Notes under the pieces: model-generated
Databases searched by the model: none
Told to the model about the DNA's origin: nothing
What the model saw: only the letters and a program-made list of their open reading frames with translations
Assembly: GCA_017302635.1 (NCBI GenBank)
Contig: JAFLCX010000001.1
Span: 434,001 to 498,000, forward strand
From: Hyphomicrobiales bacterium
Lineage (GTDB): Bacteria > Pseudomonadota > Alphaproteobacteria > Rhizobiales > Beijerinckiaceae
DNA: 64,000 nt
Direction: 5' to 3'
Shown here: positions 34,739 to 43,368 of the stretch, one piece after another
How the letters are laid out: every line of letters begins with the position of its first letter
How positions within the stretch are numbered: position 1 is the first letter of the stretch
Program-made: the position numbers and the translations under genes

Positions 34739-34752
34739 GTTGCTATATAAAC
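34739..34752. promoter_or_regulatory. degenerate copy of the GTTTATATATAAAC motif before the LysR gene
   Basis: GTTGCTATATAAAC matches the palindrome of 33656 and 49530 at 12 of 14 positions, with one half-site intact. TATATA here (34744-34749) with CTGTCA (34722-34727), 16 bp apart, would be a promoter for the LysR gene starting at 34801. If the motif is an operator, this is its third copy within 16 kb. Confidence 0.4.
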
Positions 34753-34800
34753 TGGTTTGGGACGGTTTTGCGAAACCAACAAGAACCTCGGCGGAACCCG

Positions 34801-35715
34801 ATGACTCAACCCCTTGCCTGGGATGATTTTCGCCTTGTGAAGGCCATTGCGGATGCGCGCTCGCTGGGTGGCGCAGCCGAGGCCCTGACGGTGAACAACT
34901 CGACCGTCTTCCGGCGTCTCAACACGCTGGAAGATCAGCTCGGTGTTCGCATTTTTGAGCGCGCGCGCACCGGATACATGCTGACCTCAGCGGGCGAGGA
35001 AATGGTGGCTCTGGCAACGCGCATGTCGGAGTCGATCATCGAATTCGAGCGTCGGATTGCCGGTCAGGATGTGCGCCCCTCGGGCGAGTTGCGGGTCACG
35101 ACCACCGATACGATGTTCTCGGATCTGATTGCACCGGCTTTCTGCGCTTTTCGCGAGAAATTTCCGGAGATTCTGCTCGATTTCATCATCGACAACCGGC
35201 CGCTCAATCTCTCGCGTCGGGATGCGGATGTCGCCATTCGCGCGGCCGTCGATCCGCCGGAGACTCTGGTGGGTCGCCGCGTCGGTTCGATCGCCTGGAG
35301 CGCCTATGCGTCGAAAGCGCTGATAGCCCAGCACAAGCTGGACCCGAAGGACCCGGCGGGCTTTTTGACCTCCGGCATCCCGTGGATCGGGATGAGCTAC
35401 CCCATGCATTCGATGACTCCGACGAAATGGCTGGAGGACAACATTCCGCCGGAAAATTTTGTGGCGAAAGTCAGCGCCGTGTCGGCGGTGGAAGATGCGA
35501 TTGTGGCCGGCATCGGCGCCGGAATACTGCCCTGTTTCATGGGGGCGAAGAGGCCGGCTCTGGTCAAGCTTCCGCTGACGCCGAAGGCCGATTCCAGCCT
35601 CTGGATTCTCACCCATCCGGATCTGAAAAAGGCCGCGCGTGTACGCGCGTTCCTCGATTTCTTCGGTCACGAACTCACGCGCCAGCGGCGTCTGCTCGAA
35701 GGCGAGGAAGGCTGA
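34801..35715 (+). CDS. LysR family transcriptional regulator
   Basis: 304 residues. The N-terminal helix-turn-helix is WDDFRLVKAIADARSLGGAAEALTVNNSTVFRRLNTLEDQLGVRIF, and the C-terminal part is a periplasmic-binding-like effector domain (PSGELRVTTTDTMFSDLIAPAFCAF). Ligand unknown. ATG 34801 is preferred over an in-frame ATG at 34768 because it follows GGCGGA and matches the usual LysR start. The stop is 12 bp from the convergent MFS gene, which is a possible but unproven target. Confidence 0.93.
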   Translation: MTQPLAWDDFRLVKAIADARSLGGAAEALTVNNSTVFRRLNTLEDQLGVRIFERARTGYMLTSAGEEMVALATRMSESIIEFERRIAGQDVRPSGELRVTTTDTMFSDLIAPAFCAFREKFPEILLDFIIDNRPLNLSRRDADVAIRAAVDPPETLVGRRVGSIAWSAYASKALIAQHKLDPKDPAGFLTSGIPWIGMSYPMHSMTPTKWLEDNIPPENFVAKVSAVSAVEDAIVAGIGAGILPCFMGAKRPALVKLPLTPKADSSLWILTHPDLKKAARVRAFLDFFGHELTRQRRLLEGEEG

Positions 35716-35727
35716 GTTTCAGGGGCT

Positions 35728-37014
35728 TCAGGCCGGTTGTGGCGCGAGCCCATCACGCGGCGCGGGCTTCTCGCTGATCGGCAGGTTGATGAGCGCCGAG
35801 GCGACCCCCAGCCCGATCGAGAGCCACCAGACGACATCGTAACTGCCGGTCTTCTCGAACAAAATTCCGCCGAGAAACACACCGAGAAACCCGCCCACCT
35901 GATGCGAGAAGAAGGCGAAACCATAGAGCATCGCCATGTAGCGCGGGCCGAACATGATGGAAACGAGCGCAGCTGTCGGCGGGACGGTCGAGAGCCATAA
36001 AAGCCCCGTGAAGGCCCCGAACAGCATGGCGGAAACCACGCCGACTGTGGTGGCGTAACCGAACACCGTGATCGGCTGATGCACATAGGCGAATGAGGCC
36101 AGCAGCCCCAAGGTCGCGACGGATCGCGCGATATAGATAATCGCGAGAATCCAGCGCTTCGGCATGCGATTGCCGAGCCACCCGGCTGAGAGTGAGCCGA
36201 CAATATTGAACAATCCCACCAGCGCGAGCGTGATGCCTCCCACCTCGGGCGGCAGGCCGACATCCTTGAAATAGCTCGGCAAATGCACCGTGATGAAGGC
36301 AAGCTGGAAGCCGCAGGTGAAGAAGCCCAGCACCAGCAGCACATAGGAGCGATGCCGGAAGGCTTCGGCCAGCGCCTGCCGCACAGTCTGGCCCGGCACG
36401 TTTTCGTTGGCCGCTGAAGATGCCTTCCCGCCCTGCGGCTTTGTGGCGAGAGCAATGGCCAGCGGCATGGCCAGCAATGTCAGCGCGGCGAACACGATCA
36501 GCGCGTTCTGCCAGCCATAATCGCGGATCAGCACCACCGAGAGCGGCGAGAACAGGAACTGCCCGAAAGAGCCGGCCGCGGTGCCGAAGCCGAAGGCCAT
36601 GCTGCGCTTCTCGGGCGGCAGCAGCTTGGTGAAGGCCGCCAGCACCAGATTGAAACTGGATCCCGCAAGGCCGAACCCGATCAGCACGCCCGCCGTGAGG
36701 TTGAGCGTGAGCGGGTCCGTCGCGACGGTCATGAAATAAAGCCCGAGCGCATAGAGCGCCAACCCCGCCCAGAGCACACGCAGAGTGCCGAAGCGATCGG
36801 CGATCGCCCCCATGAAAGGCTGCCCCACACCCCACAGGAGGTTCTGCACCGCGAGCGCCAGCGCGAAGACATCGCGCCCCCAGCCATTCGCCGAAATGAT
36901 CGGCTGCTGAAAAAAGCCCATCGAGGCGCGCGGCCCGAAGCCGATCGTCGCGATCATGCAGCCGCACAGGATGATGAGGCCCGCAGGCACGACGCGGGTG
37001 GTGGTAGAATTCAT
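35728..37014 (-). CDS. MFS transporter
   Basis: 428 residues with about 12 membrane helices. GFFQQPIISANGWGRDVFALALAVQNLLWGVGQPFMGAIADRFG contains the loop 2-3 motif region of the major facilitator superfamily. The sequence style resembles the monocarboxylate/oxalate-formate group, so an organic acid is a likely cargo, but this is inference. It is convergent with the LysR gene. The 156-bp stretch between it and glyS shows no further gene. Confidence 0.9.
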   Translation of the reverse strand: MNSTTTRVVPAGLIILCGCMIATIGFGPRASMGFFQQPIISANGWGRDVFALALAVQNLLWGVGQPFMGAIADRFGTLRVLWAGLALYALGLYFMTVATDPLTLNLTAGVLIGFGLAGSSFNLVLAAFTKLLPPEKRSMAFGFGTAAGSFGQFLFSPLSVVLIRDYGWQNALIVFAALTLLAMPLAIALATKPQGGKASSAANENVPGQTVRQALAEAFRHRSYVLLVLGFFTCGFQLAFITVHLPSYFKDVGLPPEVGGITLALVGLFNIVGSLSAGWLGNRMPKRWILAIIYIARSVATLGLLASFAYVHQPITVFGYATTVGVVSAMLFGAFTGLLWLSTVPPTAALVSIMFGPRYMAMLYGFAFFSHQVGGFLGVFLGGILFEKTGSYDVVWWLSIGLGVASALINLPISEKPAPRDGLAPQPA

Positions 37015-37170
37015 TCGGCTCGCCCTCCCGCCCGCGCCAGCTCAGCGCCGCATCTTCGCGACGCTAGCCTGCTTTCCTGCATTCCAAAAGCGGATTGATG
37101 GAATGAAATGATCAGAACGGCGAATGGATAGAGGCGCCACCGAAATCGTCTCGCAAGGATAGGAAAGCCC

Positions 37171-39534
37171 CTAACCCGCGATTTTCGTGAAATCTGCAAC
37201 CTGCCGCGTCACACGCCGAAGGGTGGCGAGAAGCGCCAGACGATTGCGGCGGATGGCCGGATCATCAGTATTGACCATGACAGCCTCGAAGAAGGCATCA
37301 ACCGGGCCACGGAGCGACGACATCACCCGCATCGCGGCCTCGAAGTCCTGCTTCCCGAGCGCGTGCAAGGCGGCCTCGCCCGCCGTCAAGAGCGCGGCGT
37401 GCAGCGCCTTCTCGCTCGGCTCGCGGAGCAAGGCTGGGTCGGCCGCAGCTTCGAACGCGCCCTCGCCGTCTTTCTTTTCCTCGGCGCGCAGGATGTTCGT
37501 CGCGCGCTTGGCTCCGGCGAGCAGGGATTTTCCGTCTTCCGTGGCGAGGAATTCGCCGAGAGCTTCCACGCGGCGCACAACGAGGAGGAGATCATCATTC
37601 GCTTCGCCATTGGCGAGCACGGCATCCACCAGATCATGCCGCGCGCCCTGGTCGCGGAGCATGACTTTCAGGCGATCATGGAAGAAGGAGAGGAGGTCAA
37701 CTGACTTGTATTTCGAAATTTTCCTAAGCTCGATCGCAACAAAGTGAAATCGGCCCAAGTCTTCAAATGTCGATTGCTCCAAAAATTCGATCCAGTGCTG
37801 CGCAGCAATACGATTCATACAGTCTGGGTCAATTGGTGGAATTTTATCTGAAACAAATTCATATAGCTCTTGGAGCCTCGAAGTTTCGCCAGCAGCTTGT
37901 ATTACCTGATCTGCCAATCCGGCATGTATCCAGTGACCGAAAAAGTTTTCGACGGATGACCACCCCACCCTCACCCCATTCTCCACCACAAGGCGGATCA
38001 CCCCCAAAGCCGCTCGCCTGAGCGCATAGGGGTCTTTCGAGCCGGTGGGTTTCTCATCGATGGCCCAGAAGCCCACGAGGGTATCGAGCTTGTCGGCGAG
38101 GGCGACCGTGATCGAGACCGGGTCGCGCGGCACCGTGTCGTTCGGGCCAACGGGCTTGTAATGCTCCTCGCAGGCGGCGGCCACGGAAGCATGCTCGCCG
38201 ATGAGCCCCGCGTAAACACGACCCATGAAGCCTTGCAGTTCGGGAAACTCGCCCACGACTTCCGTCTGCAAATCCGCCTTGCAGATGCGAGCCGCGAGAT
38301 CGACCTCGGCGGGGTCCACCCCCGTGACCTTGCACAGTTCCTTCGCCAGCGCGCGGATGCGCTCAATCCGGTCCCACTGGCTGCCGAGCTTCTCGTGGAA
38401 GGTGACGTTCCTGAAGCGCTCCAGCCGCTTGAAGTCGCGATCCTCGGCCCAGACGCGCTTGTCGGTCTCCCAGAAAAACTTCGCGTCCGAGAGCCGCGCG
38501 CGGATCACGCGCTCATTGCCACCGATGATGACCTTGCCGCCATCTTTCGCTTCCACATTCGCGGTGAGCAGGAAGCGATTGGCGAGCTTTCCATCGCTCT
38601 TTTTCAGCACGAAACACTTCTGGTTCGCGCGGATCGTGGCGCGGATCACTTCCGCCGGCACATCGAGGAAGGCTTCCTCGAAAGCACCCATCAGCACGAC
38701 CGGCCATTCGACAAGGCCCGCGACCTCTTCGAGCAGGCCCTCATCTTCCACCACCTCAAACCCCTGCGCGAAGGCGAGGTTCTGTGCATCGGTCTTGATG
38801 ATTTCCTTGCGGCGATCGGCATCCAGCACGACCTTCGCGGCCTCGAGTTTCATAACGTAATCATCGAAGCGGCGGATGCGAATTTCGCCGGGGGCCATGA
38901 AACGGTGACCGTAAGTCACGTTCCCGGCCTTCAGCCCATCCACTTCGAAGGGAACGATCTCGGTGTCCTCGGTTTCAGCACCGAAAGTCGCGAGAATCGA
39001 GCGCAAGGGTCTCACCCAGCGCAAGCTGCCCGGCGCGGCGCTCGCGGCACCCCAGCGCATCGATTTCGGCCAGGGGAAAGCGCGGATAATGCCGGGGAGA
39101 ATCTCGGCCAGCACATCCAGCGTCGGCTGCCCGGATTTCTCGATGATGGCGAAGGCCGTGGCATCCTTGCCGGTGCCACGCACCTCGACCGACAACCCGC
39201 GCTCGGGCAGGGAGACCGAATGCCCCTCATAGAGCTCGAAGCGATGAAACTCGCTTTCCGGCACGCCAATGGATTTCAGAAAGCCGAGACGCGCGGCCTC
39301 CGGCGCGGAAATCCGCGGGCCTTTCTTCTCCTCGCGCACATCCGGCTGGCGTGCGGGCAGGCCGGCAATGGTGAGCGCGAGGCGGCGCGGCGTCGCGAAG
39401 GCCTTCGCACCCTCATAGGTGAGCCCACGATCGACCAGAGCGTTGGTGACGAGCTTGCGCAAATCCTCCGCGGCCTGCCTTTGCATGCGGGCGGGGATTT
39501 CTTCGGAGAAGAGTTCGAGCAGGAGATCGGGCAT
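37171..39534 (-). CDS. glyS: glycyl-tRNA synthetase beta subunit
   Basis: 787 residues. [27 protein letters not shown] is the standard start and [26 protein letters not shown] and GAKRATNIL are standard C-terminal parts. With GlyQ it forms the alpha2-beta2 enzyme charging tRNA-Gly. Residues about 528-611, between the conserved [12 protein letters not shown] and LLSFFHDRL segments, are unlike the rest. The DNA there (37701-37950) is about 43% GC by hand count against 60-63% in the flanks, with the frame intact. The gene begins 4 bp after the isochorismatase-like gene and has no ribosome-binding site of its own. Confidence 0.95.
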   Translation of the reverse strand: MPDLLLELFSEEIPARMQRQAAEDLRKLVTNALVDRGLTYEGAKAFATPRRLALTIAGLPARQPDVREEKKGPRISAPEAARLGFLKSIGVPESEFHRFELYEGHSVSLPERGLSVEVRGTGKDATAFAIIEKSGQPTLDVLAEILPGIIRAFPWPKSMRWGAASAAPGSLRWVRPLRSILATFGAETEDTEIVPFEVDGLKAGNVTYGHRFMAPGEIRIRRFDDYVMKLEAAKVVLDADRRKEIIKTDAQNLAFAQGFEVVEDEGLLEEVAGLVEWPVVLMGAFEEAFLDVPAEVIRATIRANQKCFVLKKSDGKLANRFLLTANVEAKDGGKVIIGGNERVIRARLSDAKFFWETDKRVWAEDRDFKRLERFRNVTFHEKLGSQWDRIERIRALAKELCKVTGVDPAEVDLAARICKADLQTEVVGEFPELQGFMGRVYAGLIGEHASVAAACEEHYKPVGPNDTVPRDPVSITVALADKLDTLVGFWAIDEKPTGSKDPYALRRAALGVIRLVVENGVRVGWSSVENFFGHWIHAGLADQVIQAAGETSRLQELYEFVSDKIPPIDPDCMNRIAAQHWIEFLEQSTFEDLGRFHFVAIELRKISKYKSVDLLSFFHDRLKVMLRDQGARHDLVDAVLANGEANDDLLLVVRRVEALGEFLATEDGKSLLAGAKRATNILRAEEKKDGEGAFEAAADPALLREPSEKALHAALLTAGEAALHALGKQDFEAAMRVMSSLRGPVDAFFEAVMVNTDDPAIRRNRLALLATLRRVTRQVADFTKIAG

Positions 39535-39538
39535 GGAT

Positions 39539-40141
39539 TCAGATCTGGGCGGAAAGGAAGGTCGCGCAGGAGAAAATTCCCGCAAAGCGATCGGAGAGAG
39601 CGGCAAGCTCGGCACGATGCAGGGTCTCGGCGCTCACCACGCCACCATCGCCGTCGGGCAGGTCCCGCGTGGCGCAGGCATCGGCGAGAATGGTGGTCGA
39701 GAAGCCGAGATCGAGCGCGGCGCGCGCGGTGGATGAGACGCACATATGCGTCATGAAACCAATCATCACGAGCTTGGTGCGGTCCGTAGCAGCAACAGCC
39801 TCGGTGAGCGCGGTTTTCGCAAACGAGTTCGGCAGCGGCTTCTCGATCACGGTTTCGCCAGCCACCGGCGCAAGCGCATCGACAATCTGCCCGCGGGGCG
39901 CATCGCGATCGAAAGCGCCGCCGGGACGACCTTTGTGCGCGATGTGGATCACCGGAGCACCCGCCGCGCGGTAGGCGGCCAACACGGACGCGCATTGCGC
40001 GATAGCCGGGGCAACGCCGGTGAGGGCCAGCGGGCCTTCAAGATATTCGTTCTGGGCATCGATGATGACGAGAACGCTTTCCGAAATCGGGGGCGGAACG
40101 GGCATGGCACCCGCCATGTCGAGGAGTGTTCTGGGGGGCAT
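39539..40141 (-). CDS. isochorismatase-like cysteine hydrolase
   Basis: 200 residues. [19 protein letters not shown] supplies the catalytic Asp, [12 protein letters not shown] the Lys, and [21 protein letters not shown] the Cys nucleophile. The family covers nicotinamidase, ureidoacrylate hydrolase and many orphans, so the substrate is open. It starts one base after the stop of the VOC gene and ends 4 bp before glyS, so it is embedded in the glyQ-glyS transcript. Confidence 0.9.
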   Translation of the reverse strand: MPPRTLLDMAGAMPVPPPISESVLVIIDAQNEYLEGPLALTGVAPAIAQCASVLAAYRAAGAPVIHIAHKGRPGGAFDRDAPRGQIVDALAPVAGETVIEKPLPNSFAKTALTEAVAATDRTKLVMIGFMTHMCVSSTARAALDLGFSTTILADACATRDLPDGDGGVVSAETLHRAELAALSDRFAGIFSCATFLSAQI

Positions 40142-40142
40142 G

Positions 40143-40544
40143 TCAGCTTTCCCTTCCGATCTCACCCTGGAGATCCTGCCCAAAGGCAATGTGATGGCCG
40201 TCAGGCGTCTCGATCATGAATTCGATGACACCATAGGGCTGTTTTTCAAGCGGGGCAGCGAATGTGCAGGCACTTCGGGTCAAATCGTCATGCAGGGCTT
40301 GTGCATCGTCGACCCAGAAATAGGCGTCCATCAGCCCGGATCGCTGGTCACGCCGCAACATTGGCGGACCGGAGCGCGCCATTCCGATCATCTGATAGGC
40401 ACAATCACGCCTCAGAATCGCGAATTCAGGCGGCGAGCCGAAGGTCTCCACCACCGAGAACCCGAGTTTCCCGATCCAGAAGGCCACTGAACCCGCGACA
40501 TCAACAGAAGTCAGCACGCCCGAATGAGCGACGACGCGCGCCAT
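40143..40544 (-). CDS. VOC family protein (glyoxalase/bleomycin resistance fold)
   Basis: 133 residues with the paired beta-alpha-beta3 modules of the vicinal oxygen chelate fold: SVDVAGSVAFWIGKLGFSVVETFG, AYFWVDDAQALHDDLTRSA and IEFMIETPDGHHIAFGQ. Metal ligands are only partly recognisable, so it could be an enzyme or a binding protein. Its ATG shares its A with the glyQ stop (TGATG), so translation is coupled to glyQ. Confidence 0.87.
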   Translation of the reverse strand: MARVVAHSGVLTSVDVAGSVAFWIGKLGFSVVETFGSPPEFAILRRDCAYQMIGMARSGPPMLRRDQRSGLMDAYFWVDDAQALHDDLTRSACTFAAPLEKQPYGVIEFMIETPDGHHIAFGQDLQGEIGRES

Positions 40545-41482
40545 CACCCGCCCCCCGCTTCTGTCTGCACCCAAGCCGCGCCGCAGGCTTTCGCGAGTTC
40601 GCGCACCTTGAGGATATAGCCTTGCCGCTCGGTCACCGAGATCACGCCGCGCGCATCAAGCAGATTGAAGGCGTGAGAGGCCTTGATGCATTGGTCATAG
40701 GCCGGCAGCACCTGCTTGTGACGCTGATCTGAGCCCTCCGGCGGTGCGCCGGCGGCGAGGAGCGCGAGGCATTCCTTCTCGGCTTCGGCAAAGTTCCGGA
40801 AGAGCTTCTCGGTATCGGCATACTCGAAGTTATGGCGAGAATATTCCGCCTCAGCCTGTTTGAACACGTCACCGTAAGTGACCTTGCCCTCGCCTTCGAG
40901 GCCGTTGAAGTTCAACTCGAAGCCGTTATCAACCCCCTGCAGATACATGGCGAGGCGTTCGAGTCCGTAGGTGAGTTCACCCGCGACCGGCGCGCATTCC
41001 TGCCCGGCCACCTGCTGGAAATAGGTGAACTGGCTCACCTCCATGCCGTCGCACCAGCATTCCCAGCCCAATCCCCACGCCCCGAGCGTCGGACTCTCCC
41101 AATCATCCTCCACGAAGCGCAGATCGTGCACGCCGGGGTCGATGCCGATCGCGTAGAGGCTTTCGAGATAAAGTTCCTGAAGATCGGGTGGCGATGGCTT
41201 CAGGATGACCTGAAACTGGTAATAATGCTGGAAACGGTTCGGGTTTTCACCGTAGCGGCCGTCCTTCGGACGACGCGAGGGCTGGACATAGGCCGCATTC
41301 CACGCCCTTGGGCCAAGGGCACGAAGCGTTGTTGCCGGGTGAAAGGTGCCGGCCCCCACCTCCATGTCGTAGGGCTGAAGGATCACGCACCCCTTCGAGG
41401 CCCAGAAATTCTGCAAGGTCAGGATCAGCCCCTGGAAGGAGCGGGTGGGGTCAAGAGAGGCGGGAACGGCCATCGCAGTCAT
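40544..41482 (-). CDS. glyQ: glycyl-tRNA synthetase alpha subunit
   Basis: 312 residues. [44 protein letters not shown] and [20 protein letters not shown] are unmistakable class II GlyQ sequences. It holds the catalytic site for glycyl-adenylate formation. ATG 41482 is chosen because GGAG sits 7 bases upstream; an ATG three codons later is also possible. Two small genes separate it from glyS. Confidence 0.97.
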   Translation of the reverse strand: MTAMAVPASLDPTRSFQGLILTLQNFWASKGCVILQPYDMEVGAGTFHPATTLRALGPRAWNAAYVQPSRRPKDGRYGENPNRFQHYYQFQVILKPSPPDLQELYLESLYAIGIDPGVHDLRFVEDDWESPTLGAWGLGWECWCDGMEVSQFTYFQQVAGQECAPVAGELTYGLERLAMYLQGVDNGFELNFNGLEGEGKVTYGDVFKQAEAEYSRHNFEYADTEKLFRNFAEAEKECLALLAAGAPPEGSDQRHKQVLPAYDQCIKASHAFNLLDARGVISVTERQGYILKVRELAKACGAAWVQTEAGGG

Positions 41483-41595
41483 GAACAACTCCAGCAGAAT
41501 CAGGGCCATCCTGATCGGGATGCGGCTCCATCGGAGCGCATCGATCTCCAGTCGGATCAACCGACGTGACCCGAAAAGCCCTGTTTCGAGAGAGT

Positions 41596-41628
41596 TGCTC
41601 TAGAGCACTTTTCACCGGCTGCGAAAAG
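41596..41628. repeat. palindromic intergenic element
   Basis: TGCTCTAGAGCA (41596-41607) is a perfect 12-bp palindrome followed directly by CTTTTC (41608-41613) and GAAAAG (41623-41628), a second stem. The combination TCTAGAGCA plus a TTTTC...GAAAA arm resembles dispersed intergenic repeats known in Hyphomicrobiales genomes. It lies in the 250-bp gap before the Gly-rich secreted protein gene. Confidence 0.4.
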
Positions 41629-41732
41629 GGTCTCGAAAAAAATCACTCCGACCTTTGAACCTCCTGTCGTGCCGCCGCGACCAAGAGGCATCGGGGGCAT
41701 TGGTGCCCTTGCGCGAAAATCAGGAGGAACAC

Positions 41733-42026
41733 ATGAACACGATCTCGAAATTTGCGGCCATCGCCTTCACGGTTCTGGCTCTGGGTGCCTCGGTGCAGGC
41801 CCAATCACAGGGTGGCGGCAATGGCGGCGGCCGGGGTGGCGGTGAAGGCGGCGGGGGTGCCGAGCCCGCCGGGGTGATGCTGGCTGCCGGAGGGCCGATC
41901 ACCCACGTGGTCGCTCGCGAGCGCACCCAGCGCGTTGACCAGAAGGTGCGTGACATCCCGATCTACAATTGCGGCGAAGGGATCAGCATCTCTTCCGGTC
42001 GCATGTGCCAACCGGTTCTTCGCTGA
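41733..42026 (+). CDS. glycine-rich small secreted protein
   Basis: 97 residues. A signal peptide (MNTISKFAAIAFTVLALGASVQAQ) is followed by a low-complexity Gly stretch and a conserved-looking tail RERTQRVDQKVRDIPIYNCGEGISISSGRMCQPVLR with two Cys that could pair. AGGAGG precedes ATG 41733 by 5-6 bases, a strong ribosome-binding site. Family not recognised. A likely cell-envelope or surface protein. Confidence 0.7.
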   Translation: MNTISKFAAIAFTVLALGASVQAQSQGGGNGGGRGGGEGGGGAEPAGVMLAAGGPITHVVARERTQRVDQKVRDIPIYNCGEGISISSGRMCQPVLR

Positions 42027-42035
42027 GCCGACTTT

Positions 42036-42066
42036 GCCTCCCGGTGCGCTCTCCCCGCCGGGAGGC
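42036..42066 (+). terminator. hairpin after the Gly-rich protein gene
   Basis: GCCTCCCGG (42036-42044) pairs perfectly with CCGGGAGGC (42058-42066) around a 13-nt loop, 10 bp after the stop codon. Only a short T run follows (GTTTGG some bases later), so termination may be partial. Confidence 0.5.
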
Positions 42067-42137
42067 GCGCCGTTTGGCTGGCGTTCAGAAATGCGGGCAT
42101 AACTTTCGCTTGGGCGATCAAAGAAAGAGGACACAAC

Positions 42138-42506
42138 ATGCTTGGGTTTTCACGCCTTCTCGCAGCCTTCGTCATGGCCACCCTGATGGCTCTGACTTTC
42201 GCGCCGGCCCGCGCGGCCGGTATTCCCGCAGGCTCTGCTCTGGCGCTCGAACAGGCCGGACGCATCGACGCGGGGCAGGTGCAATACCGCTATCGTCACT
42301 ATCATGGCCGACCGGTTTACCGGCATCGCGGCTATTACGGTCGACCGGTCTATCATCATCGCCGTGTTTATCGTCCGCGCTATTACGGAGCGCCGGTCTA
42401 TTACGGTGGCCCGGTCTATGTCGGTCGGCGCTGCTTCAACCGCGTACGCTGGGTCCGGACACCCTACGGCCCTCAGCGGCGCGTGGTGCGCGTCTGCCGC
42501 TGGTAA
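42138..42506 (+). CDS. Tyr/Arg/His-rich repetitive secreted protein
   Basis: 122 residues. A signal peptide (LLAAFVMATLMALTFAPARA) precedes a repetitive region built on the unit (Y)GRPVYxHR: GRPVYRHRGYY, GRPVYHHRRVY, GAPVYYGGPVY. Two Cys lie in GRRCFNRVRW and VVRVCRW. The mix is strongly basic and aromatic, as in proteins that bind polysaccharide, metals or the outer envelope. Function unknown. AAAGAGGAC lies just before the ATG. It may share a theme with the preceding Gly-rich protein. Confidence 0.7.
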   Translation: MLGFSRLLAAFVMATLMALTFAPARAAGIPAGSALALEQAGRIDAGQVQYRYRHYHGRPVYRHRGYYGRPVYHHRRVYRPRYYGAPVYYGGPVYVGRRCFNRVRWVRTPYGPQRRVVRVCRW

Positions 42507-42513
42507 GGGACGA

Positions 42514-43266
42514 TCATTCGAACAGGGGCAGGTTTGCCTTGCCCCTGTTCAGGCCCTCGGCGAAAGGTGTGAAGCAGCCGTCGCTTTCGTGCAGCACGAG
42601 CGGCGGGAGGATGGAGAGTGGCGCGCGCGATGCTTTGGTGGCGCCCGCAAGCACGCGGATAGCCGGCTCGTCCTGCCTCGGATGAACGAATATGAGGCGA
42701 ATTCCACCGAATCGTCCTTTGAGTGCCTCGAGAACCGCACCAATCTCGTCGGCTCGATGGATCAAGACAAGCCTGCCTTTCGGCGCGAGAACGGATGTGG
42801 CCCGCCGGAGCCAGACTTGCAGACCGGAGCCTCCACCCTGCGGCTTCATCACATAGGCGGCTGATTTCGCAGTCGGCATTCGGGTCCGGCCCGCCTCATG
42901 AAACGGCGGATTCGAGAGTACGCAATCGAAGGCTTCGCGCCACGTTGTCAGCGTGCCGGGTTCCAGAATGTCGCGCTGGGCGACCTCGACGCGCCCATCG
43001 AGATCATTCGTCGCGATGTTGGCTCGAGCCAGGGCTGCAATCTCCGCGTCCTGCTCGAACAGGGTGACACGCGCCTGCGGGTTAATCTGCGCCGCACGCA
43101 AGCCCACCAAGCCGCTGGAGGCCCCGAAATCGGCTATACGAACCGCATCCGCTGGTGTCGCGGCTGCCAGCAGCACACCATCTGTGCCGGCACGGTGGCC
43201 CTTCGGCGGCTGGCTAAGCCGCAGAAGGCCACCGAAAAGCATGTCAGGTGCCGGGCAATCGATCAT
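42514..43266 (-). CDS. TrmN6-like tRNA1(Val) A37 N6-methyltransferase
   Basis: 250 residues. RIADFGASSGLVGLRAAQ is the SAM-binding start and CVLSNPPFHEAG is the NPPF/Y motif of N6-adenine methyltransferases. The opening LFGGLLRLSQPPKGHRAGTDGVLLAAA is typical of the TrmN6/YfiC group, which methylates A37 of tRNA1(Val). The start is placed at ATG 43266; no good ribosome-binding site is visible. Divergent from the polyprenyl synthase gene. Confidence 0.85.
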   Translation of the reverse strand: MIDCPAPDMLFGGLLRLSQPPKGHRAGTDGVLLAAATPADAVRIADFGASSGLVGLRAAQINPQARVTLFEQDAEIAALARANIATNDLDGRVEVAQRDILEPGTLTTWREAFDCVLSNPPFHEAGRTRMPTAKSAAYVMKPQGGGSGLQVWLRRATSVLAPKGRLVLIHRADEIGAVLEALKGRFGGIRLIFVHPRQDEPAIRVLAGATKASRAPLSILPPLVLHESDGCFTPFAEGLNRGKANLPLFE

Positions 43267-43368
43267 CGAAAAGGCAGTCCATTGCAAAGTAGGGCCATCC
43301 GCCACGTTGCAATTGTGCGTGAGAGCGTGCAAGCCTCAGCGTGAAAATGAAAAACGGGGAGCAGGACA

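Noticed and set aside
37171..39534. Mobile element insertion in glyS
   Set aside because: The low-GC patch has no terminal repeats, no target duplication that I can see and no frame disruption, so it is better described as divergent coding sequence.
42290..42430. Repeats resembling a CRISPR array
   Set aside because: They are codon-phased repeats encoding GRPVY-type units inside a signal-peptide protein, with no uniform repeat-spacer spacing.
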